NCBI GenBank assembly: GCA_950106755.1
Contig: OX467086.1
Location: forward strand, 22,524,001 to 22,588,000
From: Climacium dendroides
Lineage: Eukaryota; Streptophyta; Bryopsida; Hypnales; Climaciaceae
Length of the DNA: 64,000 nt
Reading direction: 5' to 3'
Both the position numbers and the translations under genes were made by a program. Shown piece after piece: positions 24,601 through 37,369 of this stretch. Under the pieces are notes generated by a model. It did no database searches and was not told the DNA's origin. It saw nothing but the letters and a program-made list of their open reading frames with translations. The first letter of the stretch is position 1; each line of letters opens with the position of its first letter.

Positions 24601-27600
24601 TCAAATCTATACTGCCACCCCTTCTTAGTAGTCTGACTATACCCTTGGTCTCGGCCCTATAGAAAGATTAGCATGAAAAATAACAAACTTGAACAAACTT
24701 GAATAAATTAAGGCCAAAAGGCCTAATTACATAGAAATGATCAAGGGAAAGAGGGAAGTTCAAAGCTTTGCTGTTAAAATGAAAATAAACAAAAAATCAA
24801 AACCTACGAAGTCAAAGCTTCGCCGTGGTTTTGAAAATGAGCAAAAAACTTAACAAATGAAAATCCATAAAGTTAAAGCTTTGTTGTGGGTTAGGAAATA
24901 GACAAAAAAAAACTACAAAATACTTCCTACGAAGTCAAAGCTTCGCCATCCCAAATGGGATAAGAAAATATTTAAACAAAAACAACAAACACTTGTTAAT
25001 ATAACAACTATAAGTGTTAATTCAAATATTAAAAAAAACTCAAAATAAGTTAAAACTTCAGAAATACACAACAAGTTAGATGCTAGAGGCTCCCCTAAGC
25101 AGCATCGCTAATCACAAGGGGAAGGGCTTAAGGATTAGTATAATTTAGTACAAAACTTCTAAAATACTTCAACAAAAACTCCAACCAAAGTTTCAAAAAC
25201 TCAACAACGACAACAAAGTAGTTAGCTAAGCTTGAAGGGATCCCAAATCCTTTAGGATAGCTTAAAAAAAACGAAGCTTGAAATGCTCTCAAAACACAAG
25301 AATTTGGCAACATGGCCTAAATGGCCAAAATCTAACTAAATGGACCTAAATGAAAACAAGGCGGTTCAAAATGAATTTAAAGGGTGATTTGAGAAAGAAA
25401 TGAGAGCCTTTATATGCTTTTCTAAAGTTCTCACTCCCCCCCAATTTCTATAAAGTAATCTTATTACCTAAGATTTTCATCCTAATCTTTAAGTTTTGAT
25501 TTTCTACGCTAATCCAAAACTTTAATTTTTGAAGAAAGATTCAAAATTGCAAACGGAGTGCGCCATTGGCTTCAGAAGGCCATTTTTAGTTTAAAAAAAT
25601 CCCCATCCTTTTTTCATCCGCTAAAATACCACTAAAAGCTAGCACCAACTAGAGCCCCAAAAGGGGTAAAAATCCAACTTTTGGAAGTTGACTTTTCTAA
25701 AGAAAGTAACTAGTCTAGGCTCTTTATTAGGTGTAAGAAAGTAAGAAAAGACCCCGCCTTGACCTCAATTTGATTCTATATGCTATCAATACCCCAATCA
25801 AATCTAAGTTTAATCTTTAATTTAGTTAATTTAGAAGATCTTGTCAGTTTTGAATTTTCTGACTATCAGAATGCCACAAAACTTATTGAAGCTCATTAAC
25901 ATAAAAAAAGCTATACTAATTTTTAGTGAGATTTTATCGCAGCCCAAAAGTAATTTTTAGAAATTTTCTATCGTGGCTTTTAGCGGTTGACCGTTTAGAA
26001 AAAGATTTTTTGGAGATAAAAAAAACCCGAGAATTTTCATGAAACTTTTTATGGAATTCCACAAGAGATGTATAAGCTCATAATTTTACTTTGCACATCT
26101 TAAGAAGGAGAATCAAATTCTGTTATCTCCTTTATCTTCTAATAAATAAAGAATCTTTTAAATGAAAGGGAATTTTGGTGAATCAATTGCGTCGTTGGAC
26201 TCTTGGCATGATCCCCATCTCAAGTCACCATACTTATGTTGTAGATTCCTTTTTTTAGTTTGCCTTGAGTTCTCTTCATCTGTAGACTAACAATTAGGGT
26301 TTCTACTATTTCACTAATGGAATGGGGATATTAAAACCTCTCTTTCGAAATCTAAACTAAGATTCTCACATAGTTCCCTCAGATCAATTTAGCTAGGATT
26401 TGTCACAAAGAGACAAGTTTAAACAAGTTGGGCAATTTCTACTAAACACACTTATTTTGTACAATTTCTGGGTTTCTACCCTATTTACATGTGGGATTTG
26501 ATTGTAATTAAAGAAAAATGCTCTATTTAGGATCAAATGCTATATTTGTATGTAACATCTCTATTTTGGTTATTCACTCTTTTCTAGGCTTTTTGTACCC
26601 TAAAACTATACTCAAAACTAATACAATTCAAAAATAATAATTTACGAGTTCCAAGTGATTAAATGGGCACTCACAGCATGAAGATTGGTAAGGCGTTCTT
26701 TGCAATCACAGAAGAAAAACAACTTGCCTTGAAATTGCCAATAACCTTGGACAAAGGATGGTACACAAGCATAGATGAAATTTGCTAGTTCTTCTTAAAA
26801 GCATATGAAGTTGAATTTTATTGTATGTAATGACTAGTGATCATTGACTAGCAACTACTCACTTCCGCTGGAGAATAATGGATGTGGAGAAGATTTTGCA
26901 GATGGAGAATATTTTACCATAGAAAGCCATTGAGGAGCCATTTATGAGTGTTAGTACAAAAGGTATAACTATCCCTAGCAACAAATTTTATTCGAGTAAA
27001 TTGGTTTCTAGTTTCAAAATACCATTCTTGCTAAGGACTAAAAATATTGTATGTCACCACAAGCCCGTCCATGTTGGGGCTAAATGATAGGAGGTAGGCC
27101 TACAAAACTCCATGCAAAATACCATTTGGCTTGTATACAAATTCCAAAGTTGAGAATGTTCTAAAGGTAGTAGAAACAATGTATCAATTGGCTATGCCAT
27201 AGATCCTTTTAGAATTAAGTGAGCTTTTACAAGAATTAGATATCTATCTTGAAGGTGAAGGTGATATGGTGACAATGAGAGAGAGATGTGGAGGGACTAC
27301 AACTAGGGAGATTTTTTAGCATTGTAGGTCATTAAGAAAAAAAATGAATCCTTAAAGGGGTCATGAATTTATGGCATGTTCATCACGGGATAGTTCACTT
27401 AAATAATTATAAATTTAAAAAATATTTAATATTGAAATAAATACAAAATTGCAAAAAATTTGTATTTGATTTTGCATTAATGCTATCACATCAAATTACT
27501 ATTTTTGAATTTATTTTATTATTATAATATTATAATATTATTATTGTATTATTATTGTAATATTATTATTTTTAAATTTTAGTTTTTTAAATATAGTTTT

Positions 27601-28149
27601 AAATTTTTTTTTAAAAGTATTGATGATGAATAGTAGTCATTGTCCCATTAGAACATGTTTGGGCTCTTGGAGAGGCCCTGTGCGGTCAAGCCGTCGAGGG
27701 ATGCCCGTGCTGACATGCCAATTTAGGCAGTAGCTACCATTGGTGCTATGCTTGTTGCCAGTTGGGATTGTGGGGGGTGTAGCCAATAAGACTTCATCAA
27801 TACTTAGAAGCACGAGTGTGGTACATTGCCATACCCTGCATTTTAAAACTAAAAATCAATGGTACACTTGTACCATGTTACGTGAGTAATGTACTCCACG
27901 CCGTTTCAAGTTCAATATTATAATCTCCGGTTTGGAATATTTTACAATTTTAGGCTTTGAACGGTGGAGCCCTGTCAGCACGGATAGTGACAACAAGCAA
28001 GGGAGAATAGATGACTAGACAAATTGAGGTTCACACAGTCAGTGGACAGTTTAGTAAATGAAGCTACGCTTTTTTTGCTAGAGTTCAAAGGTAGTCGCAT
28101 TGCTTCAGCAGCGTTTTAGTATCCACTACAGCATTCGTGATCCACTTAA

Positions 28150-28671
28150 GTGATGATAGCGGTGCGGCAACCATGGGTAGAGATACAGGCGGCAATTATT
28201 TTCAACGATCAAGATGCTAGTGGTCAGTGGATCCCACTGCAACTAGAAGTTGGGAGTTGGGTGGCGTTGAAGCCCGCATCAAGAGGTCCCTGGGCAAAGG
28301 ATTCTCATAGGCATGGAGACGAAAGCAATCCGGGCGCATGGAAGGCCAAGATCGTGAAGTTTCATTGGAGCTACAGTAGTGTCCAAGGCAAAGTGGTGAT
28401 GACACTGGACTCCATTTTAGTGCATTATGCATATCAACGTCGGCAGCTTCATTTGGATCCAGAGGTAGTTGCTAGCGAGCCCAGGGTATGCAATTACCTG
28501 TACGCATCCTACTGGGAAGATTGGGTGCTTCTAACGTTGATTTTAGATGTGATTTTTGTAATGCATCATGAGGTTGGCGAGGCAACCCGGAATGGGAGAG
28601 CATATAAGAACTTGTTGGAAGATGGGACATTTTATTTGAGAGTTGTCTATGTACCTCGGTCAGGGAACTAG
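28150..28671 (+). pseudogene. Unrecognised gene, first large exon or relic
   Basis: A 173-codon frame beginning with ATGATGATAGCGGTG. The product is mixed alpha/beta in look, Trp-rich (VGSWVALKPASRGPW, YASYWEDWVLL), with no signal peptide. Further coding-like sequence follows in another frame at about 28752-28951 (RRKLAVDIAAAMKSGT through LLHSLVDAG, then a stop), and on the far side of the CACTA element at 31235-31580. The three parts probably belonged to one gene broken by stops and by the element. I do not recognise the family. Confidence 0.5.
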
Positions 28672-29509
28672 TTATATGGCAGCTTGAAAATGCTACTTCT
28701 TCTAGAATTAATAGAATCAGAGTGGCCTTTATTTAACATGCATACTTCATAGATCTTCCGTAGAAAACTAGCTGTTGACATTGCTGCTGCAATGAAATCA
28801 GGGACAAGGAGTAGTGCCGTCCCTAGCCAGTGGTTCCTCCCAGTCCATGTAATGGTAGATCTTTTTGCTTGTGCAGACAACATACAACGAACCAAATCTA
28901 TGTACATTTTCAATGATCTGTCGGAGACACTCCTACATAGCCTGGTGGATGCAGGGTAGGACGTAAAGTACTGAACATGACAAGATGTTTTGAAGTGCTT
29001 GGTGAGCCACAACAATATGAGGTTTTGCACTACAACAATGGTAGTGTTTTATGACTGCAGAATTATGACTAAGGATGACTAGCGATTGCTTACAGTCATA
29101 TTCTTGAAGGTCAACACTTTGGGGAAAAATATGACTGCAAAATATGACTACTAGTCATTTTTATGCCTTGTACTTCACAAGTGTATACTATACGGCCATT
29201 AGGAATATCAAAATACTTCATAGGGAACGTAGGGAATATGTTTGGGAACATTGAGTCATATTATCAATTATATTTTCATAGTAGTGAATTTTTTTTGTTT
29301 TAGGCAATTCAAGAAAAATACGGGCAATTCTAAAAAGAAATATAAATAAGCCATCATTTAAAATTTTGAAATCCTAGTCACCTACTTTTTCGGATTTTGA
29401 ATCCTAATCACCACTTTTTTAGTGTTTTGAGACCCTAGCCATTATTTTTTTAGGGTTTTAGAACTCTAGCTGCTACTTTTTAGGGTTTTGAAACCCTAGC
29501 CGTCACTTC

Positions 29510-30010
29510 TTGTGGTTCTTCTTCCTTACCTTCTATTGTCTCTTAGCTCTCATTTGTTGTTGCTTTTTGTTGCATCTCAACTCTTGTTTCTTGTTGCTCT
29601 TTACTTCATGTTTCTTGCTTCTTATTATTGCATCTAAATTCTTTTTTTCTCTTGCATTTGAACTCTTTCTTCTTTTTAGTTCTTGTTTTGTAGTTCTTGC
29701 TTCTTATTTCTTCTTGTTGCATCTACACTCTCATTTCTTGTTGTTTTTTGTTATGTCTTAGTTGATGTTTTTTGTTTCTTCTTGTATTTTAATTGTTGCT
29801 TCTTATTTCTTCTTGTGTCTTAATTGTTACTTCATATTGTGTTTTAATTGTTGTTTCTTGTTTTGTGTTTCTTCATGTTGTATCTTAGTTGTTGTTTTTT
29901 GTTTCTTGTTGTGTCTTAGTTGTTGCTTAGTTGTTGCTTCTTATTTCTTGTTGCATCTTAACTTTTACTTCTTGTTATTTTTTAATACTTATCTTTTTTT
30001 TTCTTGTTTC
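29510..30010 (+). repeat. T-rich imperfect tandem repeat
   Basis: Imperfect repeats of the type TTGTTGCTTCTTATTTCTTC fill this part of the CACTA element. They create long hydrophobic Leu/Phe/Cys frames that I do not regard as genes. Confidence 0.8.
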
Positions 30011-30519
30011 CTCCATCATCAATCTTATTCTTCCTATCCTAAACTTAAGCTACATATTTTGTGTTGTTATAAGCCTTTGAAGGTTGAGCTTTGTTATTCA
30101 ATCACTAAAAATTAACCTCTCATTTCTTTAATTGTATATGCAAGCACCAAAAGTTGAAATAAAGACATTGAAGACTACTTACAACCCAATGAAGCCATCT
30201 TCACATTATTGTAAGGATTGTAGGCCTTATTGAATTGTGTGAATGATTCATTGTGATATATATATTTTGTATTAGTGATTAATAAATGTCAATGAAAATA
30301 GTTGTATTTGTTTTTGCATTTTCTTTTTTTAATATAATTATCTCTCATACATCTCTAAAATCATATATTATGTATTCATTTTTAATTGCATGAGGCTTTT
30401 TATTCAATTGTCAAATCATCTTGATGTATGATAGTTATATATTATGTCCATTTAAAATGCATTAAAAATGTGATTGTAGTTAGTAGTATGACTAACAAGA
30501 ATCGTATTCTACATCATTC

Positions 30520-30960
30520 AAAAATATAACTTATGAGAATCATTTTTTACATTAACAAGAATATGATTCACCGCAATTATATTCTACATTACTGCAAAAT
30601 ATGACTCACTCTAGTTATATTCCATGTAATAAAAAAATATGACTCATTGCAGTCATATTCTATATTACTGCAAAATATGACTCACTACAGTCATATTCCA
30701 CATTACTGCAAAATATGACCACATTATTGCAAAATATGATACCGCAGTCATATTCTACATCACTGCAAAATATGACTCACCGCAATCATATTCCATGTTA
30801 TTGCAAAATATAACTAACCACAGTCATATTCCATGTCATCAAAAAATATGACTCATCGCAATCATATTCCACGTCATCAAAAAATATGACTCATCGCAGT
30901 CATATTCCACGTCATCAAAAAATATGACTCGACATAGTTGTATTCCACGTAGGATTTTTT
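30520..30960. repeat. CACTA subterminal array of 38-bp palindromic repeats
   Basis: About ten units, each built around the inverted pair AATATGACT..AGTCATATT with a short centre such as CATCGC, and joined by CCACGTCATCAAA or CTACATTACTGCA. The best three consecutive units near 30840-30930 step by 38 bp. The same AATATGACT word occurs at the left end (29045-29150). Subterminal repeats of this kind are binding sites for the accessory protein (TNPA type) in known CACTA elements. Confidence 0.82.
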
Positions 30961-31234
30961 TATTTGCCCGGGCAACCCAAGAAAAAGTCAAAATCCCCTT
31001 AGGATAGTCAAAGTATATGCCTAGTTGGCATACTATGGCTTAAAATGGGTATTTATACCCCTCAACCCATATGACTACCAATATGACTGATGTCTGAAGC
31101 GACTGCTTCTAAACGACTGGAGTCAGTCATATTCCGAGTCATCTACAGTGATTTCTGCATGAGTTATATTTTTTGATTTTACGACTCACTGCAGTCATAT
31201 TTTGCAGTCATAAAACACTGCTTTTGTTGTAGTG

Positions 31235-31580
31235 TCGGTATCATCTGGGTCGGCAAATGCTATATGTCAATTTCTAGTATGTGAAATACAAATGTGTAGA
31301 AGTGCAAACTTGGATTCCCATTGATCAAGCTGTTGTAGTGGAGATGATGAGGACAAAAGTGGTCTTTGGAGACACTGTGCTTCCAGCAATTGAGGTGGAG
31401 CGAACATGGCCTGTGTCGCATATGAGGAACAAGATTTCAATCATCTTGTTTAGAGACTCTCTGCCGGAGGAGTATGACCTTGTCATTCAGTGGCCCGATC
31501 ACCCTGATACAAAGGTACGCATTGTAGGTACGCATGGTGTCTGCTACTATAGCATGAATTATAAGCAGGTAAAACAAAGT
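31235..31580 (+). pseudogene. Continuation of the CACTA-split gene
   Basis: Directly after the element, an open frame reads RYHLGRQMLYVNF, hits a TAG at about 31279, then continues YVKYKCVEVQTWIPIDQAVVVEM through HMRNKISIILFRDSLPEEYDLVIQWPDHPD to NYKQ, where a CAG|GTAAAA donor fits. The sequence before the element (CFEVLGEPQQYEVL) is in a compatible frame. Family unknown. The even, charged composition and the splice donor argue for a real former exon. Confidence 0.5.
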
Positions 31581-31639
31581 CAAAGTTAACGTCGTATTCA
31601 ATATTTTGCAGATAAACGCTTGGCATGAAAGAATCATAG

Positions 31640-34600
31640 AGATTGGACTTTGGAACAGTGCTACTTTTTAATAGTCAATTCAAGATTGTTCTAGCATAGA
31701 AAACCTGCTTGAAATAGTTCAAGGTGTTACATCCCGCTTTAGCAATGCCCCTTTATAGTTTCAATTTGAGTTGTCAAAAGTGAGTGAGTACTATCCAAGG
31801 TTGACAACATACAATACAATAGTAGTGACTAGTAACATTCCAATTTTGGTACATGCTGAAGCAAATTGCCAAGAAGATGTGGCTACATCTAAATTCAGAA
31901 TGCAAACAAGATGAATGGCATGCGCCCACCCGCCAATTCCATCCCACTTGGCATGTTGATTCGCCTTTACCGCCGTTTTTGGTGCAACCCATTAACAATA
32001 AAATAAGAACCGTGAAAGCATTAAAAAATACTTCCACGCTCCAAGAAGTCATCATGTTCAAGATACCGCTTCCCGAGTGGCATTCCAGTAAGTCCTTGTG
32101 ACAATGACACCCTTCCTTATGTGGATAGCATGCCCGCTCCAAATGTCAACAACCAACGTCTACCCGCAAGACCCTTGGAGGGCCTCTCCCAACCCCAAAA
32201 GTCCTCTAATGCTCGAAAGGGTTGTGAGTTCCATTGAAGGGAACCTTCACTATGAAGCAACCCCTTTGAAAGCTCATTTTCTTCCTAATGTGGATTTCTA
32301 TATTAGGTGCCAATATCCCTATTGTTAGTATATATATTATTAAAAGTTACATACTTTAGGTTCCACAATAGGGATTTTTTAGCAATCTTTTGCTATAAAG
32401 CAATGATTTTTTGTAGGGAATCTTGGGCAAAATATTCTTACTTTTTAGTGGATGAAACCCCCAATTGGCTATCAAATCTAAGAAAATATTGCTTTATTTT
32501 GGATGAATATACATTATTCTGGATAAATAAATGAATTTCATCCATAGATTGCAAGTTTCGTCTATTTGTATGGATGCAAATAGGTTCATCCTTCTAGTGA
32601 TTAATGCATTTTGCACTACTTAAAATAAATGAAAAAAGAACTGTGCTCTATAGAACATGTGGATCTTTTTTTTTTCCAAGTTCCTAGATGTCGATTGGGT
32701 GGTTTAGTATCAATGTTTTTCTTGACATAGAAGCTCTAGAGTAGTCTTGCCATTCAATAAACAATTCTAATGAATGGAAAATGTACATGCCAAGTACATC
32801 GCAGTTATCAAATAAGATGAGAACTTCGGGAGCATGCTAAGATATGTTTGAGATCAAAATTTTGCTAGTATCTATATAGTGTGCAATGAAGGATTTTTAG
32901 TAAATTTTGATTAGACTTCAACCTTATCACCATTATATTGCAATATATCTCTTTGGAAGAAACATTTTTGTAATTTGTTTTTAGGAGGTGAACCTTTACA
33001 TGACAATTAAAAATCACGCCAAATTTTAGAGCTTTTGAGTCTTTGTTTTATTATCAAAAAGCATTTAAATTCTTTCTATGCATTCATTGGCAAGTTTATA
33101 CTACCATTGTTATGCTCTAAATGCAGGTATCTTAAAAGTAGACTTTCCCTTGAGAGTGGAAAGCTCTTTTATTTCTTCAATGATTTTTTCTTTAGGGAGA
33201 TTTTGCAAAGTACTGCATCTAAGGCATTGATCTGTGTCATGTGGATGTTGAGCAACTTATTCTAGAAGTTGACAAAGACTATGTTTCCATTCCATCCTAA
33301 AAAAGTGTTATACCCATTGAGGCTATATTTCACTATATGTTTGGGAAGGCAAAAATATTTGTTTATCTTTGGCCAAATTAAGTTGTATTGCTTTCTATAT
33401 AGATTAAATGATGAAATTCCCTTGAATGTATAATTCATCTAGATTTCATTGAATGACAACATGAGAGCTTTGAAGGTTTGATTCAAAGGTAAGTCTTGGA
33501 ATAACATCATGGGTTGAAAATGTATTCCATGGATTGTTCCATGTAAATACATTTGTTGTAATTTTTGACTTTTCTTAAGGTTTGCAAGTCAAAACTTGAT
33601 GTATAAGTTCGAAGGGGGTCACTTGTGAACTTGTTTACTAACTTGTCAATTTTGTGTATTTCTTGTCAAAAATAAGTATGAAAGTATAATACTTGTATAG
33701 GTTGTCTAATATGTTTTTGTTGAACTATTCTTGAAGGACTTTGTTCTTGACAAATAATTTGTTGGCTTTGATAAATAGTAGTGGCAATGATTGGCATGTT
33801 TCAAAGTTTGGTATTGGACCTTTGCAATCAATCTATTGTTAATGTATTTTGTAATTATGTCTCTTGTGCTTTTGTGTAGTTATGTCTTGCAAGGTTATAT
33901 TGTCCGAAACATAAATGTGAAAATTTCAAATTGGAGAAGCACAATTTTAGAGTGGAAAAGGAATTCCTTTTCTAATGAAAGGAATTGCTTGTGTTTGCCT
34001 AAGTTTCCTATTATCAAACTATCTAATGCAAAAGATGAAATGAATCATTCTTGATTTTATAATTCTATTTTTCATAAATTCAGCTAAATATATTTATCTA
34101 TTAATTCACATTTAATACATTGCACTAACTTAACTTATTTGTGAAGATATAAAATAAATATTAATTCATAAAAAGGTTTGTGAAATTAGTACAATACACT
34201 ACTATTTCAATTTGCAATATTAAGTTAATGTAGTTTTGATGAATTACGGTATATATATAAATAAATCCAACACAAAATCTTAATCTAGAACTCATGATCA
34301 TGTAGTCAAACCTACAAATCTTCTACTCCATTTTTTCTATTTATAAATGAATTTTTAGTTTTAATTTCAAAGATGAAATTATATGTCAAATACATGATGT
34401 AATATTTTTTTTCAATTTGAAGTCACTATAAGTTTTGAAGAAAAAGTGAAGAAATTTATAGAAAATACAAATATATTTAAAAGATCTAAATTTTTTAGAA
34501 TAAAAGAACATTTTAGACTAACTATTTGGATGGTAGAATCTTCTTTGATAAGTGTAGAACTTTTGACTAGTGCTATGAAAATTTATGTGTGAGTGTATAA

Positions 34601-35060
34601 TTAAAAATGTGGTTACTAATCCTCAACTTCAAATTTTAAAATGTGCATTTCTAGTAAATTTTTCAAATTGAAGCACTATAGGAATTAGATTTGAAATGCT
34701 TCATTTTAAAATTTTAATTAGCTCAAAAGCAATAGAAATCATTTGAATGTCAAAATCAAGTTTTAAGGCAAAAATACTCTAAGTACTTAATTACATAGAA
34801 AAGGTGAACAACATTTTTTAAACCTAATATCCTATATAAAATAAAAACAATACCTAATATAACTTTCAAGAATATAACTAAATTATGTGGATATAATAAT
34901 ATAAAATTTTGCATAAAAAATTTGATGAAAATAATCATTTATTGTTCAATATGAAGATTTGACCATCCAAATGACACTTTTAGCCCATGGCATCCTTTCA
35001 AAATTAATCAATCTTATCATTAAACATGTACAATCAAATGTAAATGCTAATGTAAAGTTA
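31640..35060. other. AT-rich region with a weak coding trace
   Basis: Around 31849-32300 a readable stretch (MLKQIAKKMWLHLNSECKQDEWHAPTRQ, then DNDTLPYVDSMPAPNVNNQR in another frame) may be a relic exon pair of the gene upstream. The rest to 35060 is AT-rich with no supported gene, RNA or element end. Confidence 0.4.
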
Positions 35061-35069
35061 AAATTGGAA

Positions 35070-35450
35070 AATAGTTTTCAGATTTTCTAGAATTGGAATT
35101 GCTTTTGCTGACTTCCATAATGGTTAGACTACTATATGACGAGGGAGAGATATTAGTTTTCTAGAAGTTAGGAAGTTGCCTATATATTTGCTAGTTTGAT
35201 TTGCATCTTGAAAATATCTCAAATTTCTATGTAGTTGTACACTTGTACCTCTCCCTTTATATTTACTAGCCAACAATTCTAATTCATGTCTTAGAAACAT
35301 TACAAACTTCTATGTAGAATTCTAGAAAATCTTGTCTTTTTAGCAAAGTTTGACCGATTTTTGTGCAAGGTGGTCTACTCTAAATTGGATGAAACATCAC
35401 TCACAAAAGATTAAAAAATTGATCATATAGTTGAAAATTTCGGTAATAAG
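35070..35450 (+). repeat. Diverged direct repeat, copy 1
   Basis: Blocks such as GGAATTGCTTTTGCTGACTT, ATGGTTAGAC and GTAGAATTCTAGAAAATCTT have counterparts in the same order at 38350-38790. The copies are about 3.3 kb apart and well diverged. They flank the IFI27-like gene and could be remains of a tandem duplication or of very old LTRs. Confidence 0.65.
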
Positions 35451-35721
35451 AAAACAAGATCTTAGTCAAAATTTAGCATTTTTGGAAAATAGATTTCTTC
35501 ATCTAGCAACGATCAACACTTTCTTTGTTCACATTAGGAAAAATTGCAAGCCTAAAAAGGCTGTTAGTTTCTGATTTTTGGCACCCGGGCGGTGCAGATA
35601 CAAAAAAAAAAATTTAAAATATATATTTAATTAAAAACTATATATTTTTGAAAAAAAACATTTAAAAAAAAGCCAATTTGACATGACACTGACATGCATC
35701 AACAATGACACATTAAATTCG

Positions 35722-35778
35722 AAACACACACACATACATATACACATACACATACATACATACAAACATATACATACA

Positions 35779-35808
<30 letters not shown>
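35722..35808 (+). repeat. CATA/CACA microsatellite
   Basis: A simple repeat that starts with ACACAC and passes into ACATACAT units. It is a typical slippage-prone microsatellite with no coding content. Confidence 0.95.
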
Positions 35809-35809
<1 letters not shown>

Positions 35810-35971
35810 TTTAAAATTATTTTTATTTTTATTTTTCTATAATTGCACCATGAGGTGCATACATTGCAGCTTCTTTGAGGCTTGAATTTTTCCTAATGCT
35901 AGCTTGATGAATTCATTTCCCTAGAACGCCAGCCAAGTCGCTAATTCAACCTTTGGAGATTGTGACAAGAG

Positions 35972-36205
35972 ATGCATTGGATAAGCTCTGCCCTTGCCGC
36001 TTCTGAAGATTCTACGACCAGTGGAGTCAAAGACTCAAGATCAAGCGACGACGAATATCATCATTTTAAAATTCTGTTCCAAGAGTATGCACTGTACAGC
36101 GCTCATAATCTTGATCGATTGGGAAGTGTTTTGGGTAAACACCAGAGAAGAGGAAATTCTAAACAGCAGGAAGAGAACACCAACGATCATGCTTTTGATA
36201 GTTGA
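35972..36205 (+). CDS. Small hypothetical ORF
   Basis: A 77-codon frame (MHWISSALAASEDSTTSG..) rich in Ser, Asp and His, with no recognisable domain. It lies in locally less AT-rich DNA upstream of the IFI27-like gene. Composition alone does not prove it is coding. An overlapping frame of equal length exists, so confidence is low. Confidence 0.15.
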   Translation: MHWISSALAASEDSTTSGVKDSRSSDDEYHHFKILFQEYALYSAHNLDRLGSVLGKHQRRGNSKQQEENTNDHAFDS

Positions 36206-37237
36206 TTCTCACTGACTCCTTCAATCTGTACAATTTGAAACTCCCATTATTTTGAATGCAGAAATTCACATTATAATCACCGCCGTGGATGAGTTCGCAT
36301 CTCGCCTTCTGATTGCATTTCATTGCTGTTCTCATGTCCATTGCAATTTAATTATTCGTAGCAATGCCTTCTCCGTAAATAGGATGATCGATTCTGGAAA
36401 GATTTGTTACCTTACGTACAATCGCAATGACGGAATGCAAATACTTCAAATTAGAGATCGCGATCCCAGTATCTCTATTTGATTCATAGAAGGATAGTTT
36501 CAATTATCTTTCGGTTACTGCCCAACTTCCTTGAAGGTAACCATATAAAGTGTGAAGAAGAAGATAGAAAAGATGCGAAAATGTAAGACATTCAGTGTTC
36601 AAGTTAATTGTATCTCTTTCACCTACCGAGCTACATAGTATACTACAAGATGTCTTTTTACATACCAAACAAAATGTAAAGACTCACTACGTGTTCTGAG
36701 CATTTACTAGCAGTGTAGTCTAGGTCTCATCATGGTGACCTAGCTACTAAAGATGCTTCAGCTTCCTCAAAGTCCGTAGACATTAGGTGAATAAAACTAC
36801 TGTAAAGTAATTCAATCCAGAAAATTGGTTACTCATTGCCTACACATCGAAATTCACAAACGACGGCATTAGGTAACGGTGGCTCGAATCCCGACCAGTC
36901 ACGGATGGCCAGATCTATACCATACACTGATTGGTCGGTCGAAGGTAATCAAAGATACTGACGAAGTTATCAAGTCTAAAGTTGCTTGAGCAGACATTTC
37001 ATTTCGTGCACAAAGAATGTGTAAATCCTGCAAAGTAACCCACGCTCAATGAATGATTCTTTACGTTTGGTCAGAGATAACTTAAATGTGAGACTAACTT
37101 GTAGACACAGAAAACTGCGTGCATTCATGAGAAACTGATTTATTAGAATTTCATCACCGAGGTGCTTCAGATGCACCAATGTGATAGCATAGAGCCTACT
37201 GCATGCGAGTAGGCAAATTGCTAACGTACGATACACA

Positions 37238-37246
37238 TATATATAA
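37238..37246 (+). promoter_or_regulatory. TATA box of the IFI27-like gene
   Basis: TATATATAA about 130 bp upstream of the start codon leaves room for a normal 5' leader of roughly 100 bases. It is the only clear TATA motif in the proximal upstream region. Confidence 0.45.
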
Positions 37247-37369
37247 CAGCCCAATTGCTCCAAACCTACAAGCGTTGTGCTACTCTACATTCTGTGAACT
37301 CGCGAGCTGATTTGACTGTGTTGTAGTCATCTACTTGCATTCGAGCTTGCAGTTCATCTTGTTCGAGCG

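Larger units (their letters stand above)
20880..28140. other. Long AT-rich region without a supported gene
   Basis: About 7 kb with only short frames. Possible degraded coding traces occur around 22500-22680 (SFDQSPTFDFYVDPEILIPE, then a stop), but no domain is recognised. 24740-24960 holds four diverged copies of a phrase around GAAGTCAAAGCTTCGCC, about 55-65 bp apart. 27480-27620 is nearly pure A/T. There are no clear transposon ends. The stretch could be old retroelement debris. Confidence 0.55.
29028..31234. mobile_element. Non-autonomous CACTA (En/Spm-type) element
   Basis: The left end CACTACAACAATGG at 29028 and the right end, which reads CACTACAACAAAAGC on the other strand and ends at 31234, are CACTA termini. 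The similarity extends about 40 bp inward through AGTGTTTTATGACTGCA. The flanking 3 bases are TTG and TCG, close to but not equal to a 3-bp target duplication. The 2.2 kb carry no transposase: a T-rich tandem block (about 29510-30010) and a subterminal array of 38-bp palindromic repeats (about 30520-30960). Coding-like sequence on both sides reads across the insertion point, so it sits inside a former exon. Confidence 0.85.

Noticed and set aside
29510..30115. Two hydrophobic frames resembling membrane proteins
   Set aside because: They come from an imperfect T-rich tandem repeat; composition, not selection, explains the Leu/Phe/Cys content.
36865..36910. tRNA-like B box (GGCTCGAATCC)
   Set aside because: No matching A box, acceptor stem or terminator at the right spacing; no cloverleaf could be drawn.
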